From positions 95,322,723 through 95,386,722 of the forward strand of contig NC_035433.2 of assembly GCF_002127325.2 (NCBI RefSeq): a stretch of DNA of 64,000 bases. Direction: 5' to 3'. Under the pieces are notes generated by a model. That model saw nothing but the letters and a program-made list of their open reading frames with translations, had not been told where the DNA came from and did no database searches. Positions 32,969-46,488 of this stretch are shown here, one piece after another (the stretch's first letter is position 1; every line of letters starts with the position of its first letter). The position numbers and the translations under genes were made by a program. The stretch comes from Helianthus annuus (Eukaryota > Streptophyta > Magnoliopsida > Asterales > Asteraceae).

Positions 32969-35177
32969 TGTAACGCCCTGCGTTTTCAAACATCCTACAT
33001 TTAGAAACCTTACGTGAAATTCTATCTTTGGAAATCTTGTGTTCTTGTAACCATTCTTTCATCGTAATCGTTGTAAAATACGGAACTTGCTTCGTAAATA
33101 AAACTTGTACATTACACTTTTTACCTAGTTAAATCATGTTTTATTTCATATTTCACCTTGGTACAAGTTAGGGGAAACATTGTTGTATATTATTACACAA
33201 CTTAACTAACAAAATTACTCATTATAATGTTTTAAAAAAAAATAAAAAAATAAAGAAATATGGCAGCCCAAATTCAGCCCCATATAGTTGGGTTTTGTGG
33301 GCTAGTTTCAAGGTGTAACCCCTTCTAAACACTTCCAAAGTCCAACCCATTGAAACCCTAATCCTTCCCCCTATAAATACCACTTATAACCAGCCTCCCT
33401 ACCACTTTTGCAACACTAAAAACTCTCAAAACATCCTCCAAACCGTAGCTGAAAGCAAGGGTTCGAGTAGATTGACACCCCTTCACGAAAATGAGCATAA
33501 CTCACTCAATTCTTATCCGATTCACTCGATTCTTTTTCCTACTTGCTTGTATAATCATGGGGTTCGATTCCTAGACTTCTCCTTGGAGAAATCAGACCTG
33601 GAAATGCCCCGAAATAGTCCATAAACTTTCTGTTTGTTTTTATGTTCATCAAAAACTTGTTTAAACCTATGCAACTTGTGTCCAACACATCTCATACCTA
33701 TGTCCTAATGCTTACAACTTATCCCATGGTTGGTTAAGCTTAAAAACAAGGTTGAGACATTTAAAATCAGAGGATTAAACCTCATAAACTTGGTGTTTTG
33801 TTTAGGGTTTTTAACCCACAAGTCATGTCAAACTTTGTCTTTGATACATGAGTGATTATGGAACAACTTGGGTTGTCCAAACATACAATCCTCACATGAT
33901 TTGATGATTTCTCTTAGTTAGTGTGTATATTTCTTATTCTTTATTGTATGTTCATGACCCTCCTTGGTTGTTTTTTTTTTACATCAAGTGTAGTGGTGAA
34001 CACATAGAGGTGCCTAAATGGAAGACTTGATCTTCCTACCTCCTACATGACTTCTATGACATTTAGAGGTACCAAAATGAAGATTTTAATCTTCTACCTC
34101 ATGCTTGAACTATTGGACATATATTATATAACCTAAATATATTATTCGAATAATCGAATCTTTGATGATGAACTAGTGTTCATATGTCGGGGTACTAGAT
34201 TACATCATCCTAGACTATGATAACTTGTCACGATTCTAATGGAACCTTGTTCCATGAAAACATCTAAACTCCTTCGAGTTTCCTAGTGTCAAGAACAAGC
34301 ATCATATGTACTAAATGATTATTTTCCATGTTATTCTCATATCTTATTTTTATGTTGTTTTAAACACCGAATCTCGACTCTAAACATACTTGAACCTTAA
34401 CCCTTATACATTCGGACTCTAAATCTCTACTCGTCAACAATTGGATAATCGGAAAACATATGCAAACTTTGTGAGTATACTCGTATTCCCCCTTTTTACT
34501 TTTATCACTTTTGGGGTGTAACATGTTTACCTATTGAAACTTACACATGAACTTTTGTCTAAACACATGAACATTCCTATAACATGCTTGTATATGTGAT
34601 GGCTTGATACTTTAAATTTGGGTGATTCTTATGTGTAGAACTTATCATTAACTTCGTACGAGCCAAACCTTGACATATGTAGCGCTATAGGATTAACGAC
34701 CCGCCTCTACTGAAACTTTGGTTATGTCATGAGCAAGTTGCGTTTTCTTGGTTTGATATGTTAGACACATGCCATATTTAATGTTTATCTTGAATCGCAT
34801 GCTTGCTATGAGGGATTGTTCACACTTTTATCTATTGCTATGTATGTACCAAACTTGTATACTCGCCTTTGCTTTTGCATTGAATAGTATTTTTAAACAT
34901 GTTACAGGTTGATGATGATGAAATGAAAGAGGTAGCACGATGCCTAGATACACACTTTAGACGTTAGATTTAAATATGTTGTATCGAATTTTGGTTATGT
35001 TGGTTTGTTATTTTGATTAAACTTGTTGTTATTTGGGATCTTGTATTGATGACTACTTGAAGTTTAGAAATGAAATTTGGATTATTAAATTATTGTCACA
35101 AATAGCGTTATGATGTCTCGAGCAATCTTCACACTTCGTCTCATCCCGATGTTTCCGCCATTGGTTGGGGTGTGACA
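32969..35177 (+). repeat. 5' LTR of the LARD-like element (2209 bp)
   Basis: TG...CA ends. A TATA box CTATAAATAC lies at 33371-33380. Compared with the 3' LTR, it lacks a 10-bp duplication (CCAAATTCAG) near 33270. Confidence 0.9.
33371..33380 (+). promoter_or_regulatory. TATA box in the 5' LTR
   Basis: CCCTATAAATACC context; the same site is at 38854-38863 in the 3' LTR. Confidence 0.5.
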
Positions 35178-35180
35178 GAT

Positions 35181-35194
35181 TGGTATCAGAGCCA
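35181..35194 (+). other. Primer-binding site, tRNA-Met type
   Basis: TGGTATCAGAGCCA, 3 bp after the 5' LTR; complementary to the 3' end of plant initiator tRNA-Met. Confidence 0.85.
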
Positions 35195-38100
35195 TAACTA
35201 TAGGGAATTAGGAAAAGTAGGAATGCTTTAGCCTAGTCTATAGTTTTAGAACCTTATTCGTATGCTTTGCTTGGACTACTACATGATACTTTATTTGTTA
35301 CTTATTTATGCTCTTTTAAACATGTATGTTACTCATGTGTAATATTCGACATGTTATTCTTACGCATTAATGCTTGTTTTATTATGTGTTAACACTTGTT
35401 TCGTTGTTCGATTCTTTATGTGTTATTCTTGACATATTTCTCTATGTGTTAATACTTGTTTTATTTCATTATTTAAGTATCATCCTTGATATGATTTCTT
35501 ATGTGTTTATACTTGTTTGTGTATCTCCTTCGACATACACTTCCCTCATGCATTTTACTCGATTATTCTAAATCCGACAACACTCATATTGTACAAATGA
35601 GACGAATTCACCAAAATAGGCGTGAAACCCACAATTTAGTGAACGACTCTCAATCTATCTATTCTTCTTTTTACACGAGATATCGCCATTGAGCTAGGAG
35701 TGAAATCCACATCTAAATGGCAAATCTCAAATTTCAAATTCTAGTGGACCCTCGTCAACATGTCGAAATTTAAATTTTGACCCGATGAGTACCAACCACA
35801 CTTAGGATACGAAATCGTCAAGATAGGGGTGAAACCCGCACCTTGTCGACTAGTTCCACTCCTTGATTTTTTCATAAATCCCGCCAAGTCTCGAAATTTC
35901 GATTGATTTGGGACATGTAGTAACCGGAAGGGTAAATACCGTTAACCGACTTGTCGGCGAGAGTATTTTACCTATTAGGCCAAAGCATGCTCCTCAAATT
36001 CAAAAGACTTTTCGACCACTTTGGTTAGTCAAAGTTCCGTTTGGAACACTCCAAACTTTGGTCAAACATGTGTTTCTATTGTTCATTTTATACGATGCAA
36101 TCTTTCAACCTCGAGTTTACCTTTGATTTCTCTTTTCACACGCATAACATATCGAACCTTTTCGATACATTTATATATGCATGATTTTCATATAATTTAA
36201 ATTCATATTCCTTGTAACAACTAGTGGAGAGGTATCATCGAGATTGGAGTGACTTCCTTACCTTGACGATTGACTCCACCCCTCTTCCCTTAAAACGACC
36301 TCACCAACGAGTTAGGGGTGATTCCCTTACTTAGGTGACCGTTACCCAAAACTTCTCTTTCAAAATATTTTATTATGCAAACCCGATCATGTTTTATACC
36401 TAAATCATTTATCATTATTCAAAATACCTACTTATACCGATTTCAAAATACATTGTTTATCAAACGTACTTCTTATTCTACCATCCATTTTCACTCAAAT
36501 CATATACACGAGATTCTTAATCATGTCTTTACCGTTTTACTACACGAATTTCCAAACCTTACGAAATGCTACCTATTAATTTAATCGGTCTAATGAATCT
36601 CTTGCCCATGAACTTCACATCTGATTTATTAACTGAAACACGTTCACATTATATCATCATACTAGAGACTTCCACTCTTAATCGAAATCAAACTAACCTT
36701 TCTCAATTACTTATAAGACCTCATAGATGTTATATGACCGTTTACCAAACACTCTTTCCAACATCAATAAATCCTTTGTTAAAATTATTTTTAAACAATC
36801 ACTAAGTTCTTTTACTAAATTTCTTTTCTAAGGGTCGACGTTTTCACAAGAACTTTCAAAGTCCAAAATTTTCATGTTTTGATGCAAATGAAACAAACCC
36901 GTTATTAAAAAAAAAAAAAAAAAAAAAAAACCTTCTCTACAACGCTTAACTCGTCATCCAAATTTCAAAACACGTGGGCTAGAAGACTTTATGGGGACCG
37001 ACAATTTTCAACATACGTGAACTCCTTTTTTTTTTAAACAAAAGTAGCATTTCAATCATTACAAAATACGTTAAGCATGACCAATGAGTACTTTATGTTC
37101 CTTTACATATACAAACTATATTCTACCTTTCAAACCAAGCTCAATCTAATTTTGATTCGACAAACTCAACGTTTTGTTTAAACAACTATACATGCACATC
37201 ATCATACACATTTTAGTCGATATCTCGCGATAACATCATTTATATCGTTCGTATCTACATACTTAACCTTTTTTTTTTCTCTGCAATGTCTCAACGTACA
37301 CCATATACGCAATATTTATTTTTCATACCTACACCTATGTTCATACGTTTTATGCTTGTACTCATACACATACTACTTATACGTTTTACGCTTCTGCTTG
37401 TACACATACTACTTACACGTTTTATGTTTATGCTCATACATACATGCGTATTCATACTTAAACTTATGCTCATACTTTCATCCTTACTCATGATTCGTAC
37501 ATTCGTACCTATACGCGAGCGTAATCCGAGGGATTCGCTTACGTGGGTCCCATACATGCTTAAACATAAACATGCTTACATACGACATTCTTCTATGTAC
37601 ACATTCTTATTTTCAAATTCATGTATACCTTGATTCATACATAACTAGTACAAGCTATGTGGATCATGCGACAATCAGTATAATCGCGGGTGCACACGGG
37701 ATTATAGTGATAGGCGTATGAGAACCATAGAGTGTACTACTGTGTATGGTAAGACACGGAATGTAACATGACCCCGAGTAACGAAACGGACGTAATGTGG
37801 TTAAAACATGGTGGATACGCCGCTGGTACTTCCTATATATAAGTGTTTTCACCATGTTACCAAACTTTCGTAAAACGTGCCATGAGAAATTCAGTGTGTT
37901 GCAGACCTTTTGGACCTAATACAACTTCACGCAACTCACAAACGCATTATATCCGATTATTCATGACGAGACTTCATCCTTAACACACTATGTTCATCTA
38001 TCCAACACTTATGCTATTCACATACTTGTACTCTTTAAGAGTCATTCGTTCATTCTATACTCGTATTATTTTATACAAAACTCGTTCGCAATCCAGCTTG

Positions 38101-38428
38101 TTTAAACATTTGAGTCCTAACTTACCTCGTTACCTATAAAATAGCCTCCCTATTCTTGATTCTTGTGTAACTATACTTAGTATCTCTCTATTGCTTTATT
38201 TAAAGTAACAAACCTTTTCGTCCCTCTCAATAAACAGGTTTTACGAAAGTATGATTTTTTTTATACTATCCTTAAAAACTTCCCCTTGCAAATCTACCTT
38301 GATGTTCTCCAAAATTTGGTACTTTTCAAAACTTTCAAACTTCCCAAGTTTCAATTCTTAATGATCACCTTTATGCCAAAAACTCTTTCAAGCCTTCCTC
38401 TTGAATAAATTTCGGGACGAAATTTCCT
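35195..38428 (+). other. Non-coding interior of the LARD-like element
   Basis: No frame longer than about 115 codons and no recognised protein motif. Several segments repeat a GGGGTGAAACCC/GGGGTGATTCCC motif followed by CTTA (35620-36330), and 37300-37510 is rich in ATACATACTT-like repeats. An A25 run lies at 36907. Confidence 0.7.
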
Positions 38429-38442
38429 AAAGGAGGGGAGAC
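38429..38442 (+). other. Polypurine tract
   Basis: AAAGGAGGGGAGAC immediately before the 3' LTR. Confidence 0.8.
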
Positions 38443-40659
38443 TGTAACGCCCTGCGTTTTCAAACATCCTACATTTAGAAACCTTACGTGAAATTCTATC
38501 TTTGGAAATCTTGTGTTCTTGTAACCATTCTTTCATCGTAATCGTTGTAAAATACGGAACTTGCTTCGTAAATAAAACTTGTACATTACACTTTTTACCT
38601 AGTTAAATCATGTTTTATTTCATATTTCACCTTGTTACAAGTTAGGGGAAACATTGTTGTATATTATTACACAACTTAACTAACAAAATTACTCATTATA
38701 ATGTTTTAAAAAAAATAAAAAAATAAAGAAATATGGCAGCCCAAATTCAGCCAAATTCAGCCCCATATAGTTGGGTTTTGTGGGCTAGTTTCAAGGTGTA
38801 ACCCCTTCTAAACACTTCCAAAGTCCAACCCATTGAAACCCTAATCCTTCCCCCTATAAATACCACTTATAACCAGCCTCCCTACCACTTTTGCAACACT
38901 AAAAACTCTCAAAACATCCTCCAAACCGTAGCTGAAAGCAAGGGTTCGAGTAGATTGACACCCCTTCACGAAAATGAGCATAACTCACTCAATTCTTATC
39001 CGATTCACTCGATTCTTTTTCCTACTTGCTTGTATAATCATGGGGTTCGATTCCTAGACTTCTCCTTGGAGAAATCAGACCTGGAAATGCCCCGAAATAG
39101 TCCATAAACTTTCTGTTTGTTTTTATGTTCATCAAAAACTTGTTTAAACCTATGCAACTTGTGTCCAACACATCTCATACCTATGTCCTAATGCTTACAA
39201 CTTATCCCATGGTTGGTTAAGCTTAAAAACAAGGTTGAGACATTTAAAATCAGAGGATTAAACCTCATAAACTTGGTGTTTTGTTTAGGGTTTTTAACCC
39301 ACAAGTCATGTCAAACTTTGTCTTTGATACATGAGTGATTATGGAACAACTTGGGTTGTCCAAACATACAATCCTCACATGATTTGATGATTTCTCTTAG
39401 TTAGTGTGTATATTTCTTATTCTTTATTGTATGTTCATGACCCTCCTTGGTTGTTTTTTTTTACATCAAGTGTAGTGGTGAACACATAGAGGTGCCTAAA
39501 TGGAAGACTTGATCTTCCTACCTCCTACATGACTTCTATGACATTTAGAGGTACCAAAATGAAGATTTTAATCTTCTACCTCATGCTTGAACTATTGGAC
39601 ATATATTATATAACCTAAATATATTATTCGAATAATCGAATCTTTGATGATGAACTAGTGTTCATATGTCGGGGTACTAGATTACATCATCCTAGACTAT
39701 GATAACTTGTCACGATTCTAATGGAACCTTGTTCCATGAAAACATCTAAACTCCTTCGAGTTTCCTAGTGTCAAGAACAAGCATCATATGTACTAAATGA
39801 TTATTTTCCATGTTATTCTCATATCTTATTTTTATGTTGTTTTAAACACCGAATCTCGACTCTAAACATACTTGAACCTTAACCCTTATACATTCGGACT
39901 CTAAATCTCTACTCGTCAACAATTGGATAATCGGAAAACATATGCAAACTTTGTGAGTATACTCGTATTCCCCCTTTTTACTTTTATCACTTTTGGGGTG
40001 TAACATGTTTACCTATTGAAACTTACACATGAACTTTTGTCTAAACACATGAACATTCCTATAACATGCTTGTATATGTGATGGCTTGATACTTTAAATT
40101 TGGGTGATTCTTATGTGTAGAACTTATCATTAACTTCGTACGAGCCAAACCTTGACATATGTAGCGCTATAGGATTAACGACCCGCCTCTACTGAAACTT
40201 TGGTTATGTCATGAGCAAGTTGCGTTTTCTTGGTTTGATATGTTAGACACATGCCATATTTAATGTTTATCTTGAATCGCATGCTTGCTATGAGGGATTG
40301 TTCACACTTTTATCTATTGCTATGTATGTACCAAACTTGTATACTCGCCTTTGCTTTTGCATTGAATAGTATTTTTAAACATGTTACAGGTTGATGATGA
40401 TGAAATGAAAGAGGTAGCACGATGCCTAGATACACACTTTAGACGTTAGATTTAAATATGTTGTATCGAATTTTGGTTATGTTGGTTTGTTATTTTGATT
40501 AAACTTGTTGTTATTTGGGATCTTGTATTGATGACTACTTGAAGTTTAGAAATGAAATTTGGATTATTAAATTATTGTCACAAATAGCGTTATGATGTCT
40601 CGAGCAATCTTCACACTTCGTCTCATCCCGATGTTTCCGCCATTGGTTGGGGTGTGACA
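38443..40659 (+). repeat. 3' LTR of the LARD-like element (2217 bp)
   Basis: Nearly identical to the 5' LTR; visible differences are the 10-bp duplication near 38745, homopolymer lengths and a few substitutions. Confidence 0.9.
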
Positions 40660-40664
40660 GTATC

Positions 40665-40765
40665 TACCACTGGATAATACGATTCCTCATATTCAATATT
40701 AGGTCTTTGCGAAATCCTTGTGCCACCAATTTTGCCTTATACCATTTTCTTTTCATTTATTGATT
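40665..40765 (-). pseudogene. Copia reverse transcriptase remnant, proximal part
   Basis: The minus strand reads WYKAKLVAQGFRKD, then, after frame changes, EYEESYYPVVD, the start of the copia RT domain. The young LTR element inserted directly after VVD. Confidence 0.7.
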
Positions 40766-41096
40766 CACATAAAAGACCTGTTTGTTTCTAATTTGTTTTA
40801 CAACATTTGTTGTATGGACTACTTGTTCGAAAACTTTCCATTACAATAGAGAATTCAACTCTGCCTCATTTGCGTCTTTTCGTTTTGGCCAATTATTTTT
40901 TTGTATTCGTTCATGGGCAGATCTTAATCTTGATCCACATCATTTCATCATTACAAGCGCTATATTATATACAAAACTATAATGACGTCGATTTTATTTC
41001 GATTCCATACATATCTTAGACATGATACAACTTATCGAGATCTCTTTAGTTTCAGGTACCTGAGGTTTTTCTTGAACCATCATGTCTTTCGTCTCT

Positions 41097-41640
41097 TCAG
41101 GAGAACTTTTTATATAACCCCGACTTGACCATCTTAATTAATTGCTCCAACTTTCGAGGAATTTTATTATTGGAATCGACTAGTCTACCACGCTTCAGAC
41201 GTGCAATAGACTTGTGACAAACATGTGGTTGTCCTTCTAGGACACTCATCTTAATTGGAGCATTAGTAGTTGGTATATGTGACATAATCACCTTTTTAAG
41301 GTCAGTGAATGCGTCTGGTAATAGATTCGCTAATCTTTGTATATGAGTTATTATTTGAACTTCTGGTTCACACTTTTAGTTTTTGAGGATCAATGATAAT
41401 TTATACCAACTCATTTATTTTCCAACTACTTTTTATCTCCCTCTGATGTTGGGAATGTTAATCCATTGAGATGGATATCAATTAATTTATCATATATTCC
41501 CAACCACCTTTTAAGATCCCATCTTTGTGCGTAGTGGTGAATCAATTTCAATATATACCGCACAACCAAAATCTTAGAAGGGATATTTTTCGGTTTCTGA
41601 CCAAAAACCAACTATAATGGGGAGAAACTATTACAACATG
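41097..41640 (-). pseudogene. Copia integrase C-terminal and linker remnant
   Basis: Two minus-strand frames: 41611-41426 (VFGQKPKNIP, then RWDLKRWLGIY and LNGLTFPTSEGDKK) and 41291-41097 (SHIPTTNAPIKMSVLEGQPH, then ARLKRGRLVDSNNKIPRK). This is the region between the integrase core and RT in copia polyproteins. Order and spacing agree with the RT remnant to the left. Confidence 0.75.
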
Positions 41641-44525
41641 TTGGCTTGATGTGTATTAATGTTATTGCATGTATAATTACATGTACGCATATATAAACAT
41701 GAACTTACTCACATGATTAGTGGCTTTGCTATCGATCGTAGACGTTCAATGATCGTTTTAACAAAAGCAATTTGTGTATGAACATAATCTACAGGAAGTT
41801 CAACACTTATTCTGCCGATCATTAGTAGATAGGGAAATAAACTTATCGTCACTACTAATAAATACATGCAATCTGGAATATTGTGCTTGCTATCTTATTA
41901 GCTAAGCCATAAATTAAACAAACATCAAGTTGTGAATTTGATAACCATTTAGACGATGCATCGATTTAAAACACTAAATGGTATCATGTTGGGATATGCA
42001 TATCCTTTAATCACTTCCAGAATATTTAGGGTTACACATCCTTAATTGATAAATACATAATTTCCCTTAAGAGCAAACAATACATGCTATCAGCTAGAAG
42101 AATCTTCATGTTCTTCATTATGTTTCACATCATCATTGACTCGGTGTGGTCTAACCGGTCATGCCAATAAAGTAATAATCATGATCCATAAACTTCTGGT
42201 TTGTGATCGTATATGTATTATTTGCATGTATGTAATACAAAATATAAGATACAATAAATGTATTATAACTTCAAAGTTCAACAATCATGTTATGACACTT
42301 TTAGGGGTCTACCTCGTTATTGACATGATTATTGTTGCATTTTAGATGGTCGATCTCATTATTAATATAACCATCATTACAATTTCTCAATGATGTCCAT
42401 GATCACAATGATTATATATTCACTTCATGGATCAAAGTAAAACCAAACAAGTTTCATGGTTTTTCATCATTTTCTGAGCCAACCATATAGATATAAAATC
42501 ATTTCAAGCCTTTCATGGTTTTAACGATATTGCTACGTTATGAGCATATCTCAGGTATTGGCAAATGGAAAAACTTTTATCAAGTTTTCTTTACAAATAA
42601 ACTTCTTTTCACATAACATCACTAAGAAGTATTTCAATGTCCAGATCATGTAAGATTTATTGGTCTAACATCTTACAACTTTTATAACTTGAATGAGCAT
42701 TAAGGAGTATGACACTTCGTGTGTCATGTCGAAGCGTATCTATGCTCTTACATAAGATTGATAGTAAACCACAACTTTGTTTTAATTGTTCCATTAAATA
42801 CTATCTATATAATAAACATAACATATAGAATAGAAGATGTACACAAAGTAAAATAATTTATGACATTATAAGACGTCACTGTATTAAACAACTTATATTA
42901 AGACTTTATGAGATAAGATAAGATATTATATTTATTAATAATATCCAAATATATATAATTTACGTACAGTCAATCATAAGTATATCTCACGTAATATGTC
43001 ACTTAATTTGAAACTTAAACAAATATCTCTTTCAAATCCTCAACATATGTTCATTCATTATTTTAAATAACTCTTTCTTTATAATAAAATTTGTTGTTTC
43101 ATAAAGGACAAAACTGATATGTAAGAAAAAGGCAATACAAAATTATACATCTTGAATCTTACACATATATGCATGGATATGGAAAGACATAGTTGAATTT
43201 TAACTAAAACTTTTACACTAATCATGTTGAGACAAATCAAATCTCATATCAAATAGTTGGCCTAAAGTTTCAACTTTTCATCAAACAAAAGAAAATAATA
43301 TCTAAACTTTTGTAAAAATAAACAACAGCTATTAGTTAAATATTCGTATGATAGAACATATGTTTTAATATATAAAGATATATATTGAAAACCTGAAAAT
43401 AATTAATAGGACTAATCAAGGTTGAATTCATCAAATAGTTATATTGATTGACCAAGTAAAAATTACATCTTAATATAATAAAAATTCACAGTAACATAGC
43501 CGATAGACAGTTTCATCTAGTATTACAAACAAAAAAACTTAATTCAAAATCTAAGAATTTTGTAAATCATAATCCCATAACATATTATGTAGGGTTTATA
43601 TATCTAATTTTCCTTTGTAACTCTAAATGCTTAATTTCTTGTTGAAAACATAAAACAAAACTTTAATTCCTTGTAAAATACTTAAAACAATATTCCAAAA
43701 AAATTATTTAATTACTAGTGTAAAATATCATAAAACCTGTTAACCCAAAATTCTTTGAGTTACAATATGACTTACATCTATGATTCAACCATATCATTCT
43801 TCTAACATATACATTGTATATAGAGTAGTATAATAAAATCCCTAAAACCTAAAGCTCATAAACAATGGGTTGGGCATATAGAAGATTGACTATGTTCAAA
43901 AGTTATGTTTAATTTGGGCTTTTGGGCACAGCTGGGCCTTAGACAAGATTTTTTTTGGTTTTTTTTAATTGATTTGTTGGGCTGATTTTGATATCAACCG
44001 AGATCCGACTACCAGATTTGTTAAAAGTAAATATTTTAATTAATTATGATGTTTCATACTTATTTTGTGACTGCATTTTCTTTGTGTGGAAATAGCTTGC
44101 AACATATTTATCATCACAATTTTAACTTACGAGTTAATAAAACTAATATTTTTACCTTAAATTTTTTTTTTTTATACATTAGTTGTCAAGTGAACCATAT
44201 CTAGCCTTTCCCAGGTTTGTGATGGGGCATTGCAATCTTTAGTTTCTATTGAAAAAGATTTATTTTATGATATACGAAGCTTCTTTTAAATATATTCAAT
44301 ATCCAATTAAAAGATTAACCAATCACCCCAAATCAAAACCAATAAATAATACAATAAATAAAACTTACTTGTAAGATATTTTGAACGATTAATATACTTC
44401 GATGAAAGATGAAAAATCACTTGTGGGAGCTTTAATGGCTACGACTTCATGGATATGGATTGGTTGAACGATAAATCAGGGAAGGTTATTAGGGTTTAGG
44501 GGAGAGCACTTTCGTGCTGATAACG
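41641..44525 (-). other. Copia 5' half, decayed beyond recognition
   Basis: Gag and protease should be here from the element layout, but the sequence is very AT-rich with no surviving frame of note. Confidence 0.4.
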
Positions 44526-44707
44526 TGTTGCGAAACTAGCCTAATAGCAAATAATAAGAGTAGAAGAAGAAGAAAATAATAGGGAGAAAAGATCTAATAT
44601 TTCATTGATTGAGCAATAGCGGTATATATAGGAGTACAAAACTTAGAGAGAAAGCTAATCTATTTTTGTAGTTGATAACCATAATAAATAATAATATATT
44701 TATAACA
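44526..44707 (-). repeat. Copia 5' LTR (182 bp)
   Basis: Right-hand LTR, next to the ACTTT duplication. Confidence 0.8.
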
Positions 44708-44979
44708 ACTTTCTAGTTTTTTTTTTAAATATTATTTCATAAACTAAGTTTTGATAACTTTAAGCTTATATCTATTTATAAAAAGGAAAAGTGATGTACA
44801 AGATGGTAATTTTACATCACGTACACATTTTGAAGCAATACGTACAAAGAAATTGTACTAGAATTTTGAGGGTAAAATAGGCACTAAACATTAATTTAAG
44901 ACGCGTGTAGGGGTAGTATGGTAACTTAAGTATTAGTTTAATGACGACATTTACTCGTGGTAGTTGTTTCTTCTCCTAA

Positions 44980-45435
44980 GACCATGTGTAGTGGTAAGTT
45001 GTTATAATGCCCCCACCATGGGGCATTATCCGACACGTGGCATCCTAGTCAGCGTTGGGCATTATAGCAAAAGTAGCGTAGTGAGACATTATGCCAATAA
45101 CACTCATATTATTTTTAATGAAAAAAAAAATAAAAAAAAAAACACACGAAAGTGATCCTCAAAAGTTACCTTTTTCAAAAAGTTGTCAGAGATGCATGCA
45201 AAGTGATTGGTGGGTGGCTAAAAAGTCAATCCATTCACAACTAAATAGCCACATGCAAAAATCCCATTGGCCACCTTTGTTTGCATTTGACCACTTTGGC
45301 GTTTTAAAAAAAAACGCCGGCTTGCAAAATGGAACAAAATAACGCTGGATCACGCCCTGTGTAGTGGGGGAGGGGCGTTTTGGGGCGTTTTTTTTTCATT
45401 TTTTTTTTAAAAATCACGCCCCACTACGGATGGTC
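44980..45435. mobile_element. PIF/Harbinger MITE (456 bp)
   Basis: TAA is duplicated at 44977-44979 and 45436-45438. Terminal inverted repeats are GACCATGTGTAGTGG and GACCATCCGTAGTGG. A 3-bp TWA target site is typical of PIF/Harbinger. No transposase. Confidence 0.75.
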
Positions 45436-45788
45436 TAATCAATGGAGCCCTAAGGCTAAAGGGTGTGGTCATGACCCTCATGCCCACCATGATCCTCCAC
45501 GTCAGCGACATGTCATCACCCTCTAATTCATCATCCAAAATCACTATCCTAAGAGTGTGGTCATGACCCAAACCACTATCCACCCATTTTTTTGTGTGAA
45601 ATTCATTTTATTTATTTTAAATAAACAACAAATAAAATTAAATAACTTTTAGTAATAAAACTACATAGCATTCAAATTAATAAAAAAAAAAATAACATCC
45701 AAATTTATAGTTCTTATTTTTTTCAGGAAAGAATGTAAATCTGTTATGAAAACTTAAAACATAACTAATTTCAAACTTAATTTGTAGA

Positions 45789-46203
45789 TTGTACAACAGT
45801 AACATGCACACAACCATTAACATCAACACCAGCAGGATCACCATGTGCATGTGCATGTGTATGGCCAATTCAGATCAAACTTCGCCTCATGATCTCTCCC
45901 TACACATTCTTCTCCTTAGTCTCCGAACTCGCCAACGAAATCGCCACCAGTGTCTCACTCAATGCCAGTCAGGCTCGAATCACTGGAGCCAATGCCGCAG
46001 GCGACCAGCTTGACAACACCATTGTTCTTATCAATCTAGTACCACTAAACCAAAACTTCAATCCCGCCACCACCTTTTTGATCTACCAAAAGTTCTGGAA
46101 CAAGCAACTTTCCATCAACCGAACTCTTTTTGGCGCGTATGAAGTCGTGGATGTTAAATTTCCAGGTTTTACCGCTGTAACAAATATACAGTCTCGTAAA
46201 TAA
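45789..46203 (+). pseudogene. Captured exon resembling an ALE2-type receptor kinase ectodomain
   Basis: Preceded by an acceptor-like TTTGTAG, the frame reads ...SPYTFFSLVSELANEIATSV, then ASQARITGANAAGD, TIVLINLVPLNQNFN and FGAYEVVDVKFPG. The pattern ASQxRIxGANAA...IVLxxLVPL...FWxK...FGxYEVxxVxFPG recalls the extracellular region of plant ALE2-like receptor kinases, from memory of the family and not from a search. No signal peptide, membrane segment or kinase is near. A gene fragment within the Harbinger element. Confidence 0.45.
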
Positions 46204-46439
46204 TGTTAGTTTGTTTTGATCTTGAGAGATCTATAACAGAGTTGTCCAAAAATTAAAAAAAGGTAATTTAATCCATAAAATATAAAACTGAATCAATTTC
46301 GTTACAAACTAGAAAATATAAAATAGGATAGAGACATAAATTAAAGATGAAAACTAGAAAATATAAAAAATGATAACGCCATAATTTAAAGACCCCATTT
46401 TTGGGCAATTTTCGCCTTCATTTTTTGCAACACTTCTTT

Positions 46440-46488
46440 ATCTTTTTCTGGGGGTTTGTGGCGGGTTGTTCGGGTTGCTTGGATCCAT
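46440..46488 (-). pseudogene. Start of a Harbinger Myb-type ORF
   Basis: ATG at 46488 gives MDPSNPNNPPQTPRKR, then TAA. Asn/Pro repeats at the N-terminus are typical of the Harbinger Myb-like protein in composites. The rest is deleted. Confidence 0.45.

Larger units (their letters stand above)
32969..40659 (+). mobile_element. Young non-autonomous LTR element (LARD-like, 7.7 kb)
   Basis: LTRs 32969-35177 and 38443-40659 start TGTAACGCCCTGCG and end GGTTGGGGTGTGACA. GTATC is duplicated at 32964-32968 and 40660-40664. A tRNA-Met-type primer site follows the 5' LTR and a purine tract precedes the 3' LTR. The LTRs look about 99% identical, so the insertion is recent. The 3.3-kb interior has no gag or pol frame. 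Long LTRs, Met primer site and a non-coding interior fit a LARD mobilised by a Ty3/gypsy relative. It sits in the RT region of the old copia element. Confidence 0.9.
31203..44707 (-). mobile_element. Decayed Ty1/copia element, split by a second LTR element
   Basis: 182-bp LTRs begin TGTTGCGAAACTAGCC and end ATTTATAACA on the + strand (31203-31384 and 44526-44707). ACTTT is duplicated at 31198-31202 and 44708-44712. On the minus strand the 5' LTR (right) is followed by CGTTATCAGCACGAAAG, where the primer site is expected, and the 3' LTR (left) is preceded by the purine tract AACCAAGGGGGAGTG. Integrase and reverse transcriptase remnants are in copia order (integrase before RT). Without the 7.7-kb insertion it is about 5.8 kb. 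All frames are broken. Confidence 0.85.

Noticed and set aside
37286..37633. 115-codon hydrophobic frame in the LARD interior
   Set aside because: Comes from ATACATACTT/TTTATGCTT-type repeats (periodic LVHILLTRF); no homology expected.
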